A stretch of 64,000 nucleotides of DNA from Roseomonas haemaphysalidis (GTDB lineage: Bacteria > Pseudomonadota > Alphaproteobacteria > Acetobacterales > Acetobacteraceae). The DNA is taken from positions 62,001 to 126,000 of the forward strand of contig NZ_CP061178.1 in the NCBI RefSeq assembly GCF_017355405.1, read 5' to 3'. This document shows, one piece after another, positions 16,972-25,087 of this stretch. The position numbers were made by a program, and so were the translations under genes. The notes beneath the pieces were generated by a model. The model was given only the letters and a program-made list of their open reading frames with translations. It had not been told where the DNA came from and ran no database searches. Each line of letters starts with the position of its first letter. Within the stretch, counting starts at the first letter, position 1.

Positions 16972-17868
16972 TCAGCGGGGGTTGTTGGCCAGCAGCCGCT
17001 CGGGCCAGGTGGCGACACGGAAGAAGTCGAGCCCGCCCTCGCCGCTCGCCTGATAGGCGGCGGCGAATTGGCGGGCGAGGGCGGAGAGCGGCATCGGCGC
17101 GCCTTCCCGCTGGCCGACGGACAGCGCAAGGTCCACGTCCTTGGCCACGAGGTCGATATCGGCCGCCGGGGTCCAGTCACGCGCTTTCAGCATGTCCACC
17201 TTGTAGGCCAGAAGCGGGGAACCCGCGACGCTGCGCGACAGAGCGTCCAGCATGCCGTCCCATTCCAGGCCGAGGCGGCCGCCGAAGGCCAGCGCCTCGC
17301 CGATCACGGCGGGCGTCAGCGCGACCACGAGGTTGACCATCAGCTTCACCGCGCGCGCCTCCTCGGCGGCACCGCAGCGCAACGTTTCGCGCCCCAGCAC
17401 GGCGAGCAGCGGCGCGCAGCGGTCCATCGCGGCCCCGGGGCCGGACAGGAACAGCGTCAGCGCACCGGATTCCGCCGTGGCGGTGCTGCCGGAAACGGGG
17501 CAGCGCAGGTAGTCGGCGCCACGCTCTGCTATCAGTTCCGCCACGCGGGCGGAGGCGGCGGGGGAGACAGTGGAAAGATCGACGAAGACCCGGCCGGGGC
17601 GGATGGTCCGGGCCACGTCCTGCGCCACGGCCAGCAGCGCCAGGTCGTTGGGCACCATGGAGAAGGTGACGCTGGCCTGTTCCGCCACGGCGGCGGCCGT
17701 CGCGGCCGGGTGGGCGCCCGCCGCCGCCAGGGCGGACACGCGGGCGTGGTCGGGGTCCGTGACATGCAGGATGGCGCCGGCGGCCAACAGGCGGCGGCAC
17801 AGCGGCGTGCCCATGCGGCCGGCGCCGATCCAGCCCAGGGTCTGGTCGCGAAGGTCCGTCATCGTCAC
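16972..17868 (-). CDS. NAD(P)-dependent beta-hydroxyacid dehydrogenase
   Basis: A 298-residue protein of the 3-hydroxyisobutyrate dehydrogenase family. LGWIGAGRMGTPLCRRLL is the dinucleotide-binding motif near residue 10; FVDLSTVSP and CPVSGSTATAESG match the substrate-binding signature; KLMVNL holds the catalytic Lys. It oxidises a beta-hydroxyacid or reduces a semialdehyde with NAD(P). The start is GTG 17868, overlapping the TGA of livF (GTGA), or ATG 17862. In the operon it probably handles an intermediate of the imported compound. Confidence 0.85.
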   Translation of the reverse strand: MTMTDLRDQTLGWIGAGRMGTPLCRRLLAAGAILHVTDPDHARVSALAAAGAHPAATAAAVAEQASVTFSMVPNDLALLAVAQDVARTIRPGRVFVDLSTVSPAASARVAELIAERGADYLRCPVSGSTATAESGALTLFLSGPGAAMDRCAPLLAVLGRETLRCGAAEEARAVKLMVNLVVALTPAVIGEALAFGGRLGLEWDGMLDALSRSVAGSPLLAYKVDMLKARDWTPAADIDLVAKDVDLALSVGQREGAPMPLSALARQFAAAYQASGEGGLDFFRVATWPERLLANNPR

Positions 17869-18596
17869 AGCCCCAGGTAGAATTTGCGGACGAGGTCGCT
17901 ATCACCCAGCGCCGCCGGGGAATCGCCCCGGAACTCGACGCGCCCGTGCACGAGCACGTAGCCGCGGTCAGCGATGCGGATGGCCTGGTGGAAGTTCTGC
18001 TCGGCCATCAGCACCGTCAGGCCCAGCTTCTCCTTCAACTCCGCGATCTTCTCCACCGTGCGCGCCACCAGGATGGGGGCGAGGCCGACGGAAGGCTCGT
18101 CCACCAGCAGGATCTTCGGCGCGCACATCACGGCGCGGCCGAGCGCCACCATCTGCTGCTCGCCGCCGCTCATGCTGCCGACGGATTGCGTGCGGCGCTC
18201 CTTCAGGCGGGGGAAGGCGTCGTAGCAGAACTCCAGGTTGCGCGGGATGGCGGCGCGCGCGGTGCGGCGATAGGCGCCGAGCAGGAGGTTCTCCTCCACC
18301 GACAGGCGCGGGAACAGCCGCCGCCCTTCCGGCACCAGTGCGATGCCGAGGTCGACGATCGCCTCCGCCGGCATGCCCGTTAAGTCGGTGGAGACGCCGT
18401 CGATGGTGGCGACGATGCGCCCGCGCGTGGGGCGCAGCAGGCCCAGGATGCAGCGCATCAGCGTGGTCTTGCCATTGCCGTTGGTGCCGAGCAGCGCCAC
18501 GGTCTCGCCCGCCGCCACGGTGAGCGACACGCCGTCCAGCGCCCGCACGGCGCCGTAGCTGGCATCGACATCCTCGATCAGCAGGCTAGCGGCCAA
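17865..18596 (-). CDS. livF: Branched-chain-type ABC importer, ATPase LivF-like
   Basis: A 243-residue cytoplasmic ATPase. Walker A is LLGTNGNGKTT near residue 40, the ABC signature is MSGGEQQMVALGRA, and Walker B is ILLVDEPSVGL. Its short length and FYLGL end are typical of LivF. It works with LivG on the LivH/LivM pore. The five-gene Liv set lies inside an aromatic-type catabolic operon, so the substrate is probably an organic acid or aromatic rather than an amino acid. It overlaps livG by 11 nt. Confidence 0.9.
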   Translation of the reverse strand: MAASLLIEDVDASYGAVRALDGVSLTVAAGETVALLGTNGNGKTTLMRCILGLLRPTRGRIVATIDGVSTDLTGMPAEAIVDLGIALVPEGRRLFPRLSVEENLLLGAYRRTARAAIPRNLEFCYDAFPRLKERRTQSVGSMSGGEQQMVALGRAVMCAPKILLVDEPSVGLAPILVARTVEKIAELKEKLGLTVLMAEQNFHQAIRIADRGYVLVHGRVEFRGDSPAALGDSDLVRKFYLGL

Positions 18597-19299
18597 GATA
18601 CGCCTCCTCCACCTCGGGCAGCGCCAGCACCTCGGCCGGCAGCCCGTCCGCGACCTTGCGTCCGGCGACCAGCACGGCGAGGCGTTGGGAGAATTCCGTG
18701 ACGGCGCGCATCACGTGCTCGATCATGATGATGGTGGTGCCGCCGGCGTTCAGCCGGAACAAGAGCGCCAGGATCTGGTCCACCTCGGCATGCGACAGGC
18801 CGGCCATCGCCTCGTCCACGATCAGCAGCTCGGGGCGCAGCGCCGTGGCGCGGGCCAGTTCCAGGCGGCGCAGTTCCACCTGCGTCAGCTCCTTCGGCAT
18901 GCGGTGCGCCTTGGCGGCGAGTTCGACGCTCTCCAGGCAAGCCAGGGCGGCCTCGTCGCTGGCCGTCTCGCGCCCGGCATAGGCCAGGGGGACGCGGATG
19001 TTCTCCAAGACCGAAAGCCCCTTGAAGGGTCGTGGCAACTGGAAGGTGCGGGCGAGGCCGCGCCGCGCCCGCTCATGCGGCTTCAGCCCTTGCAAGGGCT
19101 GGCCCTTGAAGGAGAAAGCGCCATCATGGCCGGCGAAGGCTCCCGCGAGGCAATTCGTAAACGTGCTCTTGCCCGAGCCGTTGGGGCCGATCAGCCCCAG
19201 CCGCTCGCCGGCGCGCACTTCGAGCTCGATGCCGGACAAGGCGGTGAAGCCGCCGAAGCGCTTGCCGACGCCCTGGGCGTGCAGGACCACGTTGCTCAT
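18586..19299 (-). CDS. livG: Branched-chain-type ABC importer, ATPase LivG-like
   Basis: A 237-residue ATPase. Walker A is LIGPNGSGKST, and Walker B is LLIVDEAMAGL. The family's extended Q-loop region has FQLPRPFKGLSVLENI. The ABC signature is degenerate: the place of LSGG reads LTQVELRRLELARA, so the Ser-Gly-Gly is not obvious. That is noteworthy because the signature contacts ATP in the partner subunit; LivF keeps a full signature, so one composite site would remain. It overlaps livM by 4 nt. Confidence 0.87.
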   Translation of the reverse strand: MSNVVLHAQGVGKRFGGFTALSGIELEVRAGERLGLIGPNGSGKSTFTNCLAGAFAGHDGAFSFKGQPLQGLKPHERARRGLARTFQLPRPFKGLSVLENIRVPLAYAGRETASDEAALACLESVELAAKAHRMPKELTQVELRRLELARATALRPELLIVDEAMAGLSHAEVDQILALLFRLNAGGTTIIMIEHVMRAVTEFSQRLAVLVAGRKVADGLPAEVLALPEVEEAYLGR

Positions 19300-20276
19300 G
19301 CGCGCCTCCGGAACAGGCCGACGATGCCGTGCGGCGCGGCGCAGACGAAGACCACCAGCACCACGCCCACGATCATCAGGTTGGCGGCCGACGAGATGGT
19401 GACGGTCGCCACCTGCTGCAGGGTCGCCAGTAGCACCGCGCCGATCACCGGCCCGGCCCAGGAGGCGGTGCCGCCGATCAGCGGCATGGCGATGGCATTG
19501 ACCGCGTAGGACAGGCCGAAGGCCGAGTTCGGTTCGACATAGGAGCCGAGGAAGGGCAGCGGCGCGCCGGCCACCGCCATCATGGCGCCACTGATGCTGG
19601 TGGCGAGCAGCTTGAGGCGCAGCGTCGGCACGCCGCTGGCCTCGGCCGCCGCCTCGTCGTCACGCAGCGCGGCGAGGCCGAGGCCCAGCTTCGAGCACTC
19701 GATGCTGCGCGCGATGGCGACGCTGGCCGCGGCCAGCACCACCACCACGGCGCAGAGGTAGCCGCCATAGCTTTCGAAGCCGAAGGGCACCTCGCGCGGG
19801 CGGATGACGTAGGCGCCGCGGGAGCCGCCCACGTAGCTCCAATTCACCACGATGGTCTGCAACACGACGGAGAGGCACAGCGTCGCGATGGCGAAATAGG
19901 CACCGCGCAGCCGCAGCGTCAGCACGCCGGTGCCGAAGCCGAGCGCGCCCCCCACCAGCGCCGCGAGCCCGATGCAGGGCAGCAGCCCGAGGCCCATCGC
20001 CTTGCCGAAGGCGACCGTGGCATAGGCGCCGGCGGCGAAAAAGGCGGCGGCGCCGAAGTTCACGTAGCCCGCATAGCCGCCCAGGATGTTCCAGGCGGTC
20101 GCCAGCACGACGTATTGCAGCACGAAGGTGGCGGCGAAGAAGGCGTATTCGCTGCCGAAGCCGCGCAGCGCCAGGATCAGCAGCGCGGCCACGGCGGCGG
20201 AGGCCAGCCAGAACCCCGCATGGCCCAGCCGGCGCGGCGCGCGGGCGGCGGGCGAGGGCAGCACGGCGCCGCTCAT
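19296..20276 (-). CDS. livM: Branched-chain-type ABC importer, permease LivM-like
   Basis: A 326-residue inner-membrane permease with about ten hydrophobic segments. The LivM signatures are visible: AWNILGGYAGYVNFG, where most members have GGYTGQ(L/V)SFG, and the EAA-like loop ALRDDEAAAEASGV. It ends in a short Arg-rich tail (GLFRRRA). It forms the pore with LivH, and its gene overlaps livH by 4 nt. Confidence 0.9.
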   Translation of the reverse strand: MSGAVLPSPAARAPRRLGHAGFWLASAAVAALLILALRGFGSEYAFFAATFVLQYVVLATAWNILGGYAGYVNFGAAAFFAAGAYATVAFGKAMGLGLLPCIGLAALVGGALGFGTGVLTLRLRGAYFAIATLCLSVVLQTIVVNWSYVGGSRGAYVIRPREVPFGFESYGGYLCAVVVVLAAASVAIARSIECSKLGLGLAALRDDEAAAEASGVPTLRLKLLATSISGAMMAVAGAPLPFLGSYVEPNSAFGLSYAVNAIAMPLIGGTASWAGPVIGAVLLATLQQVATVTISSAANLMIVGVVLVVFVCAAPHGIVGLFRRRA

Positions 20277-21154
20277 GCCACGCGCCCGAACAGGCCCTGT
20301 GGCCGCACCGCCAGCACCAGCAAGAGGCAGCCGAAGGCCACGGCCGGCGACCAGGAGGGACCGAAGAAGGTGGCCGTCACGTTCTCCAGCACGCCGAAGG
20401 CCAGCGCCGCCAGCACGCAGCCGCCGAGCGAGGACAGCCCGCCCATGATGACGATGGCGAAGACGCGGCCGATGAAGACATGCCCCGACCAGGCATCGAC
20501 CGGCTGCACCACCACCAGCGCGCCGCCCGCCAGCCCCGCGAAGGCGATGGAGATGCCGAAGGCGAGGCGCTTGATGCGGATGGGGTCGATCGCCAGCAGG
20601 CGCAGCGCCTCACGGTCCTGTGCCACGGCGGCGATGGCCCGGCCGGTGAAGCTGCGGCGCAGGAACAGCGCCAGGCCGCCGATGGCCGCCAGCGCCACGG
20701 CGGCCGGCACCAGCATGCGCAGCGGCAGGTCGATCTCGCCCATGCGCCAAGTGGTGGCGGCGTAGGCGGCATCGGCGAAGTGCTGCTCCGGCCCCACGGC
20801 GAGGACCAGTCCGACCTCGATGATGAACATCACGCCGAAGAAAAAGGCGAGGCCCTGGATCGCCTCGTCCCCCCGCCGCTCGAAGAAGTGGTGGTAGACC
20901 ACGTAGAGCCCCGCCCCCGCCGCCCAGAAGGCGGGCGCCAGCAGGATGGACAGCAGCATGGGGTCCAGCCCCGTGGCCGCCCAAAGCAGCGCCACCACCA
21001 GCGCGCCCAGCACCATGAAGGCCGGATGCGCGATGTTGACGATGTCCAGCATGCCGAAGGAGACGGACAGCCCGGCGGCGGCGGCGGCATAAAGCCCGCC
21101 CAGCAGCAGCCCGGAGACGATGCCGTTGAGCAGGAGGGCGAGGTCCGGGTCCAT
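20273..21154 (-). CDS. livH: Branched-chain-type ABC importer, permease LivH-like
   Basis: A 293-residue inner-membrane permease. The N-terminal LLNGIVSGLLLGGLYAA and the following GLSVSFGMLDIVNIAH are hallmark LivH segments; the cytoplasmic coupling loop reads AVAQDREALRLLAID. Start at 21154 is chosen for the family N-terminus; its ATG shares one base with the TGA of the binding-protein gene (TGATG), giving tight coupling. The longer frame upstream is a shadow of the binding-protein gene. Confidence 0.9.
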   Translation of the reverse strand: MDPDLALLLNGIVSGLLLGGLYAAAAAGLSVSFGMLDIVNIAHPAFMVLGALVVALLWAATGLDPMLLSILLAPAFWAAGAGLYVVYHHFFERRGDEAIQGLAFFFGVMFIIEVGLVLAVGPEQHFADAAYAATTWRMGEIDLPLRMLVPAAVALAAIGGLALFLRRSFTGRAIAAVAQDREALRLLAIDPIRIKRLAFGISIAFAGLAGGALVVVQPVDAWSGHVFIGRVFAIVIMGGLSSLGGCVLAALAFGVLENVTATFFGPSWSPAVAFGCLLLVLAVRPQGLFGRVA

Positions 21155-22419
21155 CACGCCCCCGCGGTATAGGGCTTGCGCAGCTCGCCCGACTTGTAGC
21201 GCGGTGGGTACAGGATGACCTGCGTGCCCGGTTTGCGGAATTGCTCGATGCCGTTGCCCTGCACCCCCTGGTACTGGGTGTAGATGTTGCGCTCCTCCGC
21301 CCATTCGCCCAGCGCGTCGAAGCGCAGGGGGCCGATCACGGTGTCGAAGGACTGCGCATGCATGTCGGCCGCCAGCGCCGCCTGGTCGATGCGGCCGACG
21401 CGGGCGACCGACTGCTCCAGCACCTGCATCTGCGCATAGGCCAGCGGCGGCACGTAGAAGCCCAGCGCATCCGTGCCTTCCTTGGCCGCCAGCGGCTGGT
21501 AGCGCTCGATCAACGCCTGCGTGCCAGGGAACTGCAGCGTCGGTTCGGGCGCGTAGACGTCCCAGACCACGAGGTTGTTCAGGATGGGGCCGAGCTGCAG
21601 CTTCTGCGCGGTGATGTGCGGCCCGATCATCGGCCCGCCGAACATCGCGAAGTTGGCGCGCAGCTCGCTGGCCGCGCGCAGCATGCCGGCGGTATCCGGC
21701 GGGTAGGAACCGACATAGACGATGTCCGGCCGCGCTGCCTGCACGGAGCGGATGATCGGCCCGAAGTCGACGGTGGAGGGCGGGTAGGCGCGGTCATAGA
21801 CCACCCGCAGCTTGTTCTGCTGCGCCAGGTATCGCGCGCTTTCCGCCGTGCGCTGGTGAAAGTCACTGTCCAGGTTGACGATGGCCACCGTGCGCGGCTT
21901 GGGGTCCATCGCCATGGCGATGTCGAAGAAGCCCTTGGCGAAGGTCTCCTTCACCTGGCTGCCGGCGGGGTTGATGGAAAAGTAGCGGTCGTACTTGAAG
22001 TCTGCATTCACGCCGGTGCCGAACAGGGAGACGAAGGCCATGCTCCGCTGCATCACCACCGGCATGGCCGGCGCGATGATGGCCGTGGCATAGCCCGACA
22101 CCACGAGATCCACCTTATCCACGTCGATCAGCTTGGTGTAGATGCCCGGCACCTGGGCGCCGCTGCTCTGGTCGTCGTAATGCACCAGCTGCACCGGGCG
22201 GCCGAGCAGGCCGCCCCTGGCATTCACGTCCTCTGCCCAGATGCGGTGTGCCAGCAGCGCCGGGCGCCCGTTGCCCGCGAGGCCGCCGGACAGCGACATC
22301 GAGTAGCCGATGCGGATGGGCGGACCGGACGGCGCCACCTGTGCCCGCGCCATGGCCGGCACGGTGAGGACCGCCGCCAGTGCCGCGCGGCCGAGGCCGC
22401 GCCTGCTCAAGCCTTCCAT
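21154..22419 (-). CDS. Branched-chain-type ABC importer, periplasmic binding protein
   Basis: A 421-residue LivK-type protein. It has a Tat-like signal (SRRGLGRAALAAVLTVPAMARA) cleaved near residue 26, then GPPIRIGYSMSLSGGLAGNG, the typical start of the Peripla_BP_6 domain, and WAEDVNARGGLLGRPV. It captures the substrate and delivers it to LivHMGF. Homologues in catabolic operons commonly bind aromatic or organic acids. ATG at 22419 gives the signal peptide; the 691-residue frame is an upstream extension through the dioxygenase gene. The gap to the dioxygenase gene is 50 nt. Confidence 0.88.
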   Translation of the reverse strand: MEGLSRRGLGRAALAAVLTVPAMARAQVAPSGPPIRIGYSMSLSGGLAGNGRPALLAHRIWAEDVNARGGLLGRPVQLVHYDDQSSGAQVPGIYTKLIDVDKVDLVVSGYATAIIAPAMPVVMQRSMAFVSLFGTGVNADFKYDRYFSINPAGSQVKETFAKGFFDIAMAMDPKPRTVAIVNLDSDFHQRTAESARYLAQQNKLRVVYDRAYPPSTVDFGPIIRSVQAARPDIVYVGSYPPDTAGMLRAASELRANFAMFGGPMIGPHITAQKLQLGPILNNLVVWDVYAPEPTLQFPGTQALIERYQPLAAKEGTDALGFYVPPLAYAQMQVLEQSVARVGRIDQAALAADMHAQSFDTVIGPLRFDALGEWAEERNIYTQYQGVQGNGIEQFRKPGTQVILYPPRYKSGELRKPYTAGA

Positions 22420-22469
22420 GAACCGTCTCCCTGTTCGGCCGGAGGTCTGCGCCCCCTGGCGTCGTGGTG

Positions 22470-23375
22470 TTATTCGGCAGAAACCCTGGAAGGGTCGGCC
22501 CCGACGCGGCCACCCTTGTCGTGCGCCGCCCGGCGGGCGAGGCGGAAGTCGTAGCGCACGCTGGGCAGCGCCGGGTCCGGCGCGCCGTCCACGCCGGCGC
22601 GGGGCTGCACCACCAGCGATTCCGACACGCCGAATACGGTGTCGGAACCGATGTTCGGGTCGTCGCCGAGGTAGAGCGCCGTCACCAGCTCGCGGTATCC
22701 CTCGGCGCCGATCAGCATGTGGATGTGCGCGGGGCGGAAGCCGTGGCGCTGCTGCGCGCGCACCATGTCCCCCACTGGGCCATCCATCGGGATGGAGTAG
22801 CCCAGCGGCACCAGCGTGCGGATGGCGTAGCGGCCCTCGGCATCGGTGCGGAACTGGCCGCGCATGTCCATGGTGGTGGGGTCGTTGGCCTGCAGGTCGT
22901 AGGCGCCGTCGGCGTCGGTGGACCAGATTTCCACGACCGCGTCCGGCACGCCCTCGCCCTGCTCGTTCAGCACGGTGCCGAACAGCATCATCTCCGGCCC
23001 CGCGGCATGCACGGCGATGCTCTCGCCATAGCCGAACTTCGGCGAGGCCTCGCGGTAGAAGGGGCCGAGCAGGCTGGTCTCGGTCGCCTCCCCCACGCGG
23101 TTCTCGCTGTCGTCCATCAGGTTGACCAGCCGCGACAGGCCCAGCGTGTCCGACAGCAGGATGAACTCCTGCCGGTAGGGCGTGCAGGTCTGGCCCACCC
23201 TGGTCAGGAAGCCGATGGCGCCGAGCCATTCCTCCGGCGTCAGCTTCACCTCGCGGGCGAAATCGTGCAAGTGGCGCACGAGGCTGTCCATCACCTCCCG
23301 CAGGCGCGGGTCGGGGGTGGTGGCCATCTGCGCGATCACCGCCTCGGTCACGGTGTTCTGGTCCAGGTCAGCCAT
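22470..23375 (-). CDS. Intradiol ring-cleavage dioxygenase (catechol/hydroxyquinol 1,2-dioxygenase family)
   Basis: A 301-residue enzyme. The N-terminal ~100 residues are the helical dimerisation domain; the beta-sandwich starts near GPFYREAS. The Fe(III) ligands are recognisable: Tyr159 in DGAYD, Tyr193 in GYSIP, and His217 and His219 in RPAHIHM. It should open a catechol- or hydroxyquinol-type ring between the hydroxyls to a muconate-type dicarboxylate. Whether the substrate is catechol, hydroxyquinol or a substituted form cannot be settled. It stands between two binding-protein genes in an operon with an FAH-family hydrolase. Confidence 0.88.
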   Translation of the reverse strand: MADLDQNTVTEAVIAQMATTPDPRLREVMDSLVRHLHDFAREVKLTPEEWLGAIGFLTRVGQTCTPYRQEFILLSDTLGLSRLVNLMDDSENRVGEATETSLLGPFYREASPKFGYGESIAVHAAGPEMMLFGTVLNEQGEGVPDAVVEIWSTDADGAYDLQANDPTTMDMRGQFRTDAEGRYAIRTLVPLGYSIPMDGPVGDMVRAQQRHGFRPAHIHMLIGAEGYRELVTALYLGDDPNIGSDTVFGVSESLVVQPRAGVDGAPDPALPSVRYDFRLARRAAHDKGGRVGADPSRVSAE

Positions 23376-23438
23376 TCTCGTCGTCCTCCAGCCCGGGCCG
23401 GTCCTTGCCGGCCAGCCCTTGGCGCATGCTTGGCGGTT

Positions 23439-24434
23439 CTAGTCCGGCCGGATGCCGGCGGCGGCGATCACCGGCCGCCACTTGGCGATCTGCTCCCGCG
23501 TCACCCCGGCCAGCGCTTCCGGCGTGCCGCCGGTGGGCTCGACGCCCTGGGCGCGCAGGTTGGCCAGCGCCGCCGGGTCGGCCAGCAGGGCGTTGGTGAT
23601 GCGGTTCAGGCGCTGCACGATCTCGCCCGGCATTCGGGCGGGGCCGAACAGGTTCCACAGTCCCTCCACCACGAAGTCGTCGACGCCAGCCTCGGCCATG
23701 GTCGGCACCGCCGGCAGGCTGGACACGCGCCTGGCGGAGGTCACGGCCAGGGCCACCAGCGTGCCGGCGTCCAGATGCGGCTTCAGGCCCAGCGGGTGGT
23801 AGAACATCGCGTCCACCCGCCCGGCCAGCAGGTCGGTCACGCCTTGGCCAGCGTTGCGGTAGGGCACGTGGTCGGTCTTCAGGCCGGTGCGCAGGTTCAG
23901 CATCGCCTGGCTGAGATGCCCGGTGGTGCCGTTGCCGGCGGAAGCGATGGACAGTGGCCGCTGCCGCCCGAGCGCCAGCAGTTGCGCGACGGAGGCCACG
24001 CCCAGTTCCGGACGCACCGCCAGCACCGTCGGCGTGGTGACAAAGGGCGCGATGGGCGTGAAGTCGCGCACCGGGTCGAAGCCCAGCTCGGGGAACAGGC
24101 TGGCGTTGATGCCGTGCGTGCCGTTGGTGGCCAGCAGCAGAGTGTAGCCATCGCCCGCCGCCTGTGCCACGGCCTGTGCCCCCACGTTGCCGCCGGCGCC
24201 CGCGCGGTTGTCCACCACCACCGGCTGCCCCAGGTCGCGGCCGATCGCGTCGGCCAGGATGCGGCCGAGGATGTCCGTGGTGGTGCCGGCGGCAAAGGGC
24301 ACGACAAGGCGGATGGGGCGGTTGGGCCAGGGGGTCTGGGCCAGTGCTGCGGGGGCCAGTGCTGCGGGGGCCAGTGCGGCGCGGGCCAGCGGCAGGATGG
24401 CCAGGGCGCCCAGCAGGGTGCGGCGAGTGGTCAT
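23439..24434 (-). CDS. Bug-type (TctC family) periplasmic binding protein
   Basis: A 331-residue solute-binding protein of the tripartite tricarboxylate transporter family. The signal peptide (TRRTLLGALAILPLARA) is extended by an Ala-Pro repeat. The mature start WPNRPIRLVVPFAAGTTTDILGR and VVDNRAGAGGNVGA are Bug signatures. No TctA or TctB gene lies in the window, so it is an orphan that may use membrane subunits encoded elsewhere or serve in sensing. It overlaps the deacetylase-like gene by 4 nt. Confidence 0.88.
   Translation of the reverse strand: MTTRRTLLGALAILPLARAALAPAALAPAALAQTPWPNRPIRLVVPFAAGTTTDILGRILADAIGRDLGQPVVVDNRAGAGGNVGAQAVAQAAGDGYTLLLATNGTHGINASLFPELGFDPVRDFTPIAPFVTTPTVLAVRPELGVASVAQLLALGRQRPLSIASAGNGTTGHLSQAMLNLRTGLKTDHVPYRNAGQGVTDLLAGRVDAMFYHPLGLKPHLDAGTLVALAVTSARRVSSLPAVPTMAEAGVDDFVVEGLWNLFGPARMPGEIVQRLNRITNALLADPAALANLRAQGVEPTGGTPEALAGVTREQIAKWRPVIAAAGIRPD
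24341..24385. repeat. 15-bp tandem repeat in a signal-peptide region
   Basis: The unit CCAGTGCTGCGGGGG occurs twice exactly (24341-24370) and a third time with changes (CCAGTGCGGCGCGGG). It encodes the repeated LAPAA at the signal-peptide end of the Bug protein. Being in frame, gain or loss of a unit would change the protein by five residues. Confidence 0.8.
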
Positions 24435-25081
24435 GCCGCCTGCTCCGCGCCGCCGGTCACGAAGCGGGACAGGTCCCGCGCCGCCACGCCGCGGCGCAGC
24501 AGCACGCAGTCATCCGGGAAGTCCTGTTGAAAGCGGGTTCCGCGGTCGATCAGCATGCCCAGGAAACGATCCAGGTGCCGCATGGCTCCGTTGGGCAGGT
24601 CGTGCAGCACCAGCGCCGTGCGGCCGGCGCACAGCGCCAGCGCGCGGTCCACCCAGCCATCCGGGTCGCGGAAGTCGCCGGGCACGGCGGTCCAGGTGAC
24701 GCAGGTGTAGCCGCCGTCGCGGAGGTGCCGCAGCGCGGCGCGGTTCAACAGGTGCGGCCCCAGCGCGCCGCCGCCGCCCTGCGGGCGGAACAGCCGGTCC
24801 GGGTGCGACAGGTCGCCGATCAGCGCCTGGGTGCGGCCGATCTCGTCTTCCGCCACGCCGGGCGCCGCGCCGCCCAGCGGGGCGGCGTGCGACCAGGTGT
24901 GGTTGCCGATCCAGTGGCCCTCGGCATGCGCCCGCTCGGCCAGGGCGCGGTGCGCCGCCAGCTTGCGGCCCAGCACGAAGAAGGTGGCGCGCAGCCCGCG
25001 CGCCCGCAGCACGTCCAGCACCGCCGGCGTCGCGTCCGGCTCCGGCCCGTTGTCAAAGGACAGGGTGACGGTGCCGGGCAT
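24431..25081 (-). CDS. Polysaccharide deacetylase-like (NodB fold) protein
   Basis: A 216-residue NodB-homology domain. Motif 1 reads SFDNGPEP: Asp10 is the usual catalytic base, but the second Asp of FDDGP, normally a metal ligand, is Asn11. Motif 2 is HTWSH (His61, His65). FRPQGGGG takes the place of motif 3, normally RxPxG. Members remove N-acetyl groups from sugars or, in PuuE-like variants, act on allantoin-type amides. No signal peptide is present, so a cytoplasmic small-molecule role in the catabolic operon seems likelier than cell-wall work. It lies 6 nt after the FAH-family gene. Confidence 0.75.
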   Translation of the reverse strand: MPGTVTLSFDNGPEPDATPAVLDVLRARGLRATFFVLGRKLAAHRALAERAHAEGHWIGNHTWSHAAPLGGAAPGVAEDEIGRTQALIGDLSHPDRLFRPQGGGGALGPHLLNRAALRHLRDGGYTCVTWTAVPGDFRDPDGWVDRALALCAGRTALVLHDLPNGAMRHLDRFLGMLIDRGTRFQQDFPDDCVLLRRGVAARDLSRFVTGGAEQAA

Positions 25082-25087
25082 GGCGCG

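Noticed and set aside
21154..23229. A 691-residue version of the Liv-type binding protein
   Set aside because: The extra N-terminal part is an out-of-frame reading of the dioxygenase gene; ATG 22419 yields a proper signal peptide.
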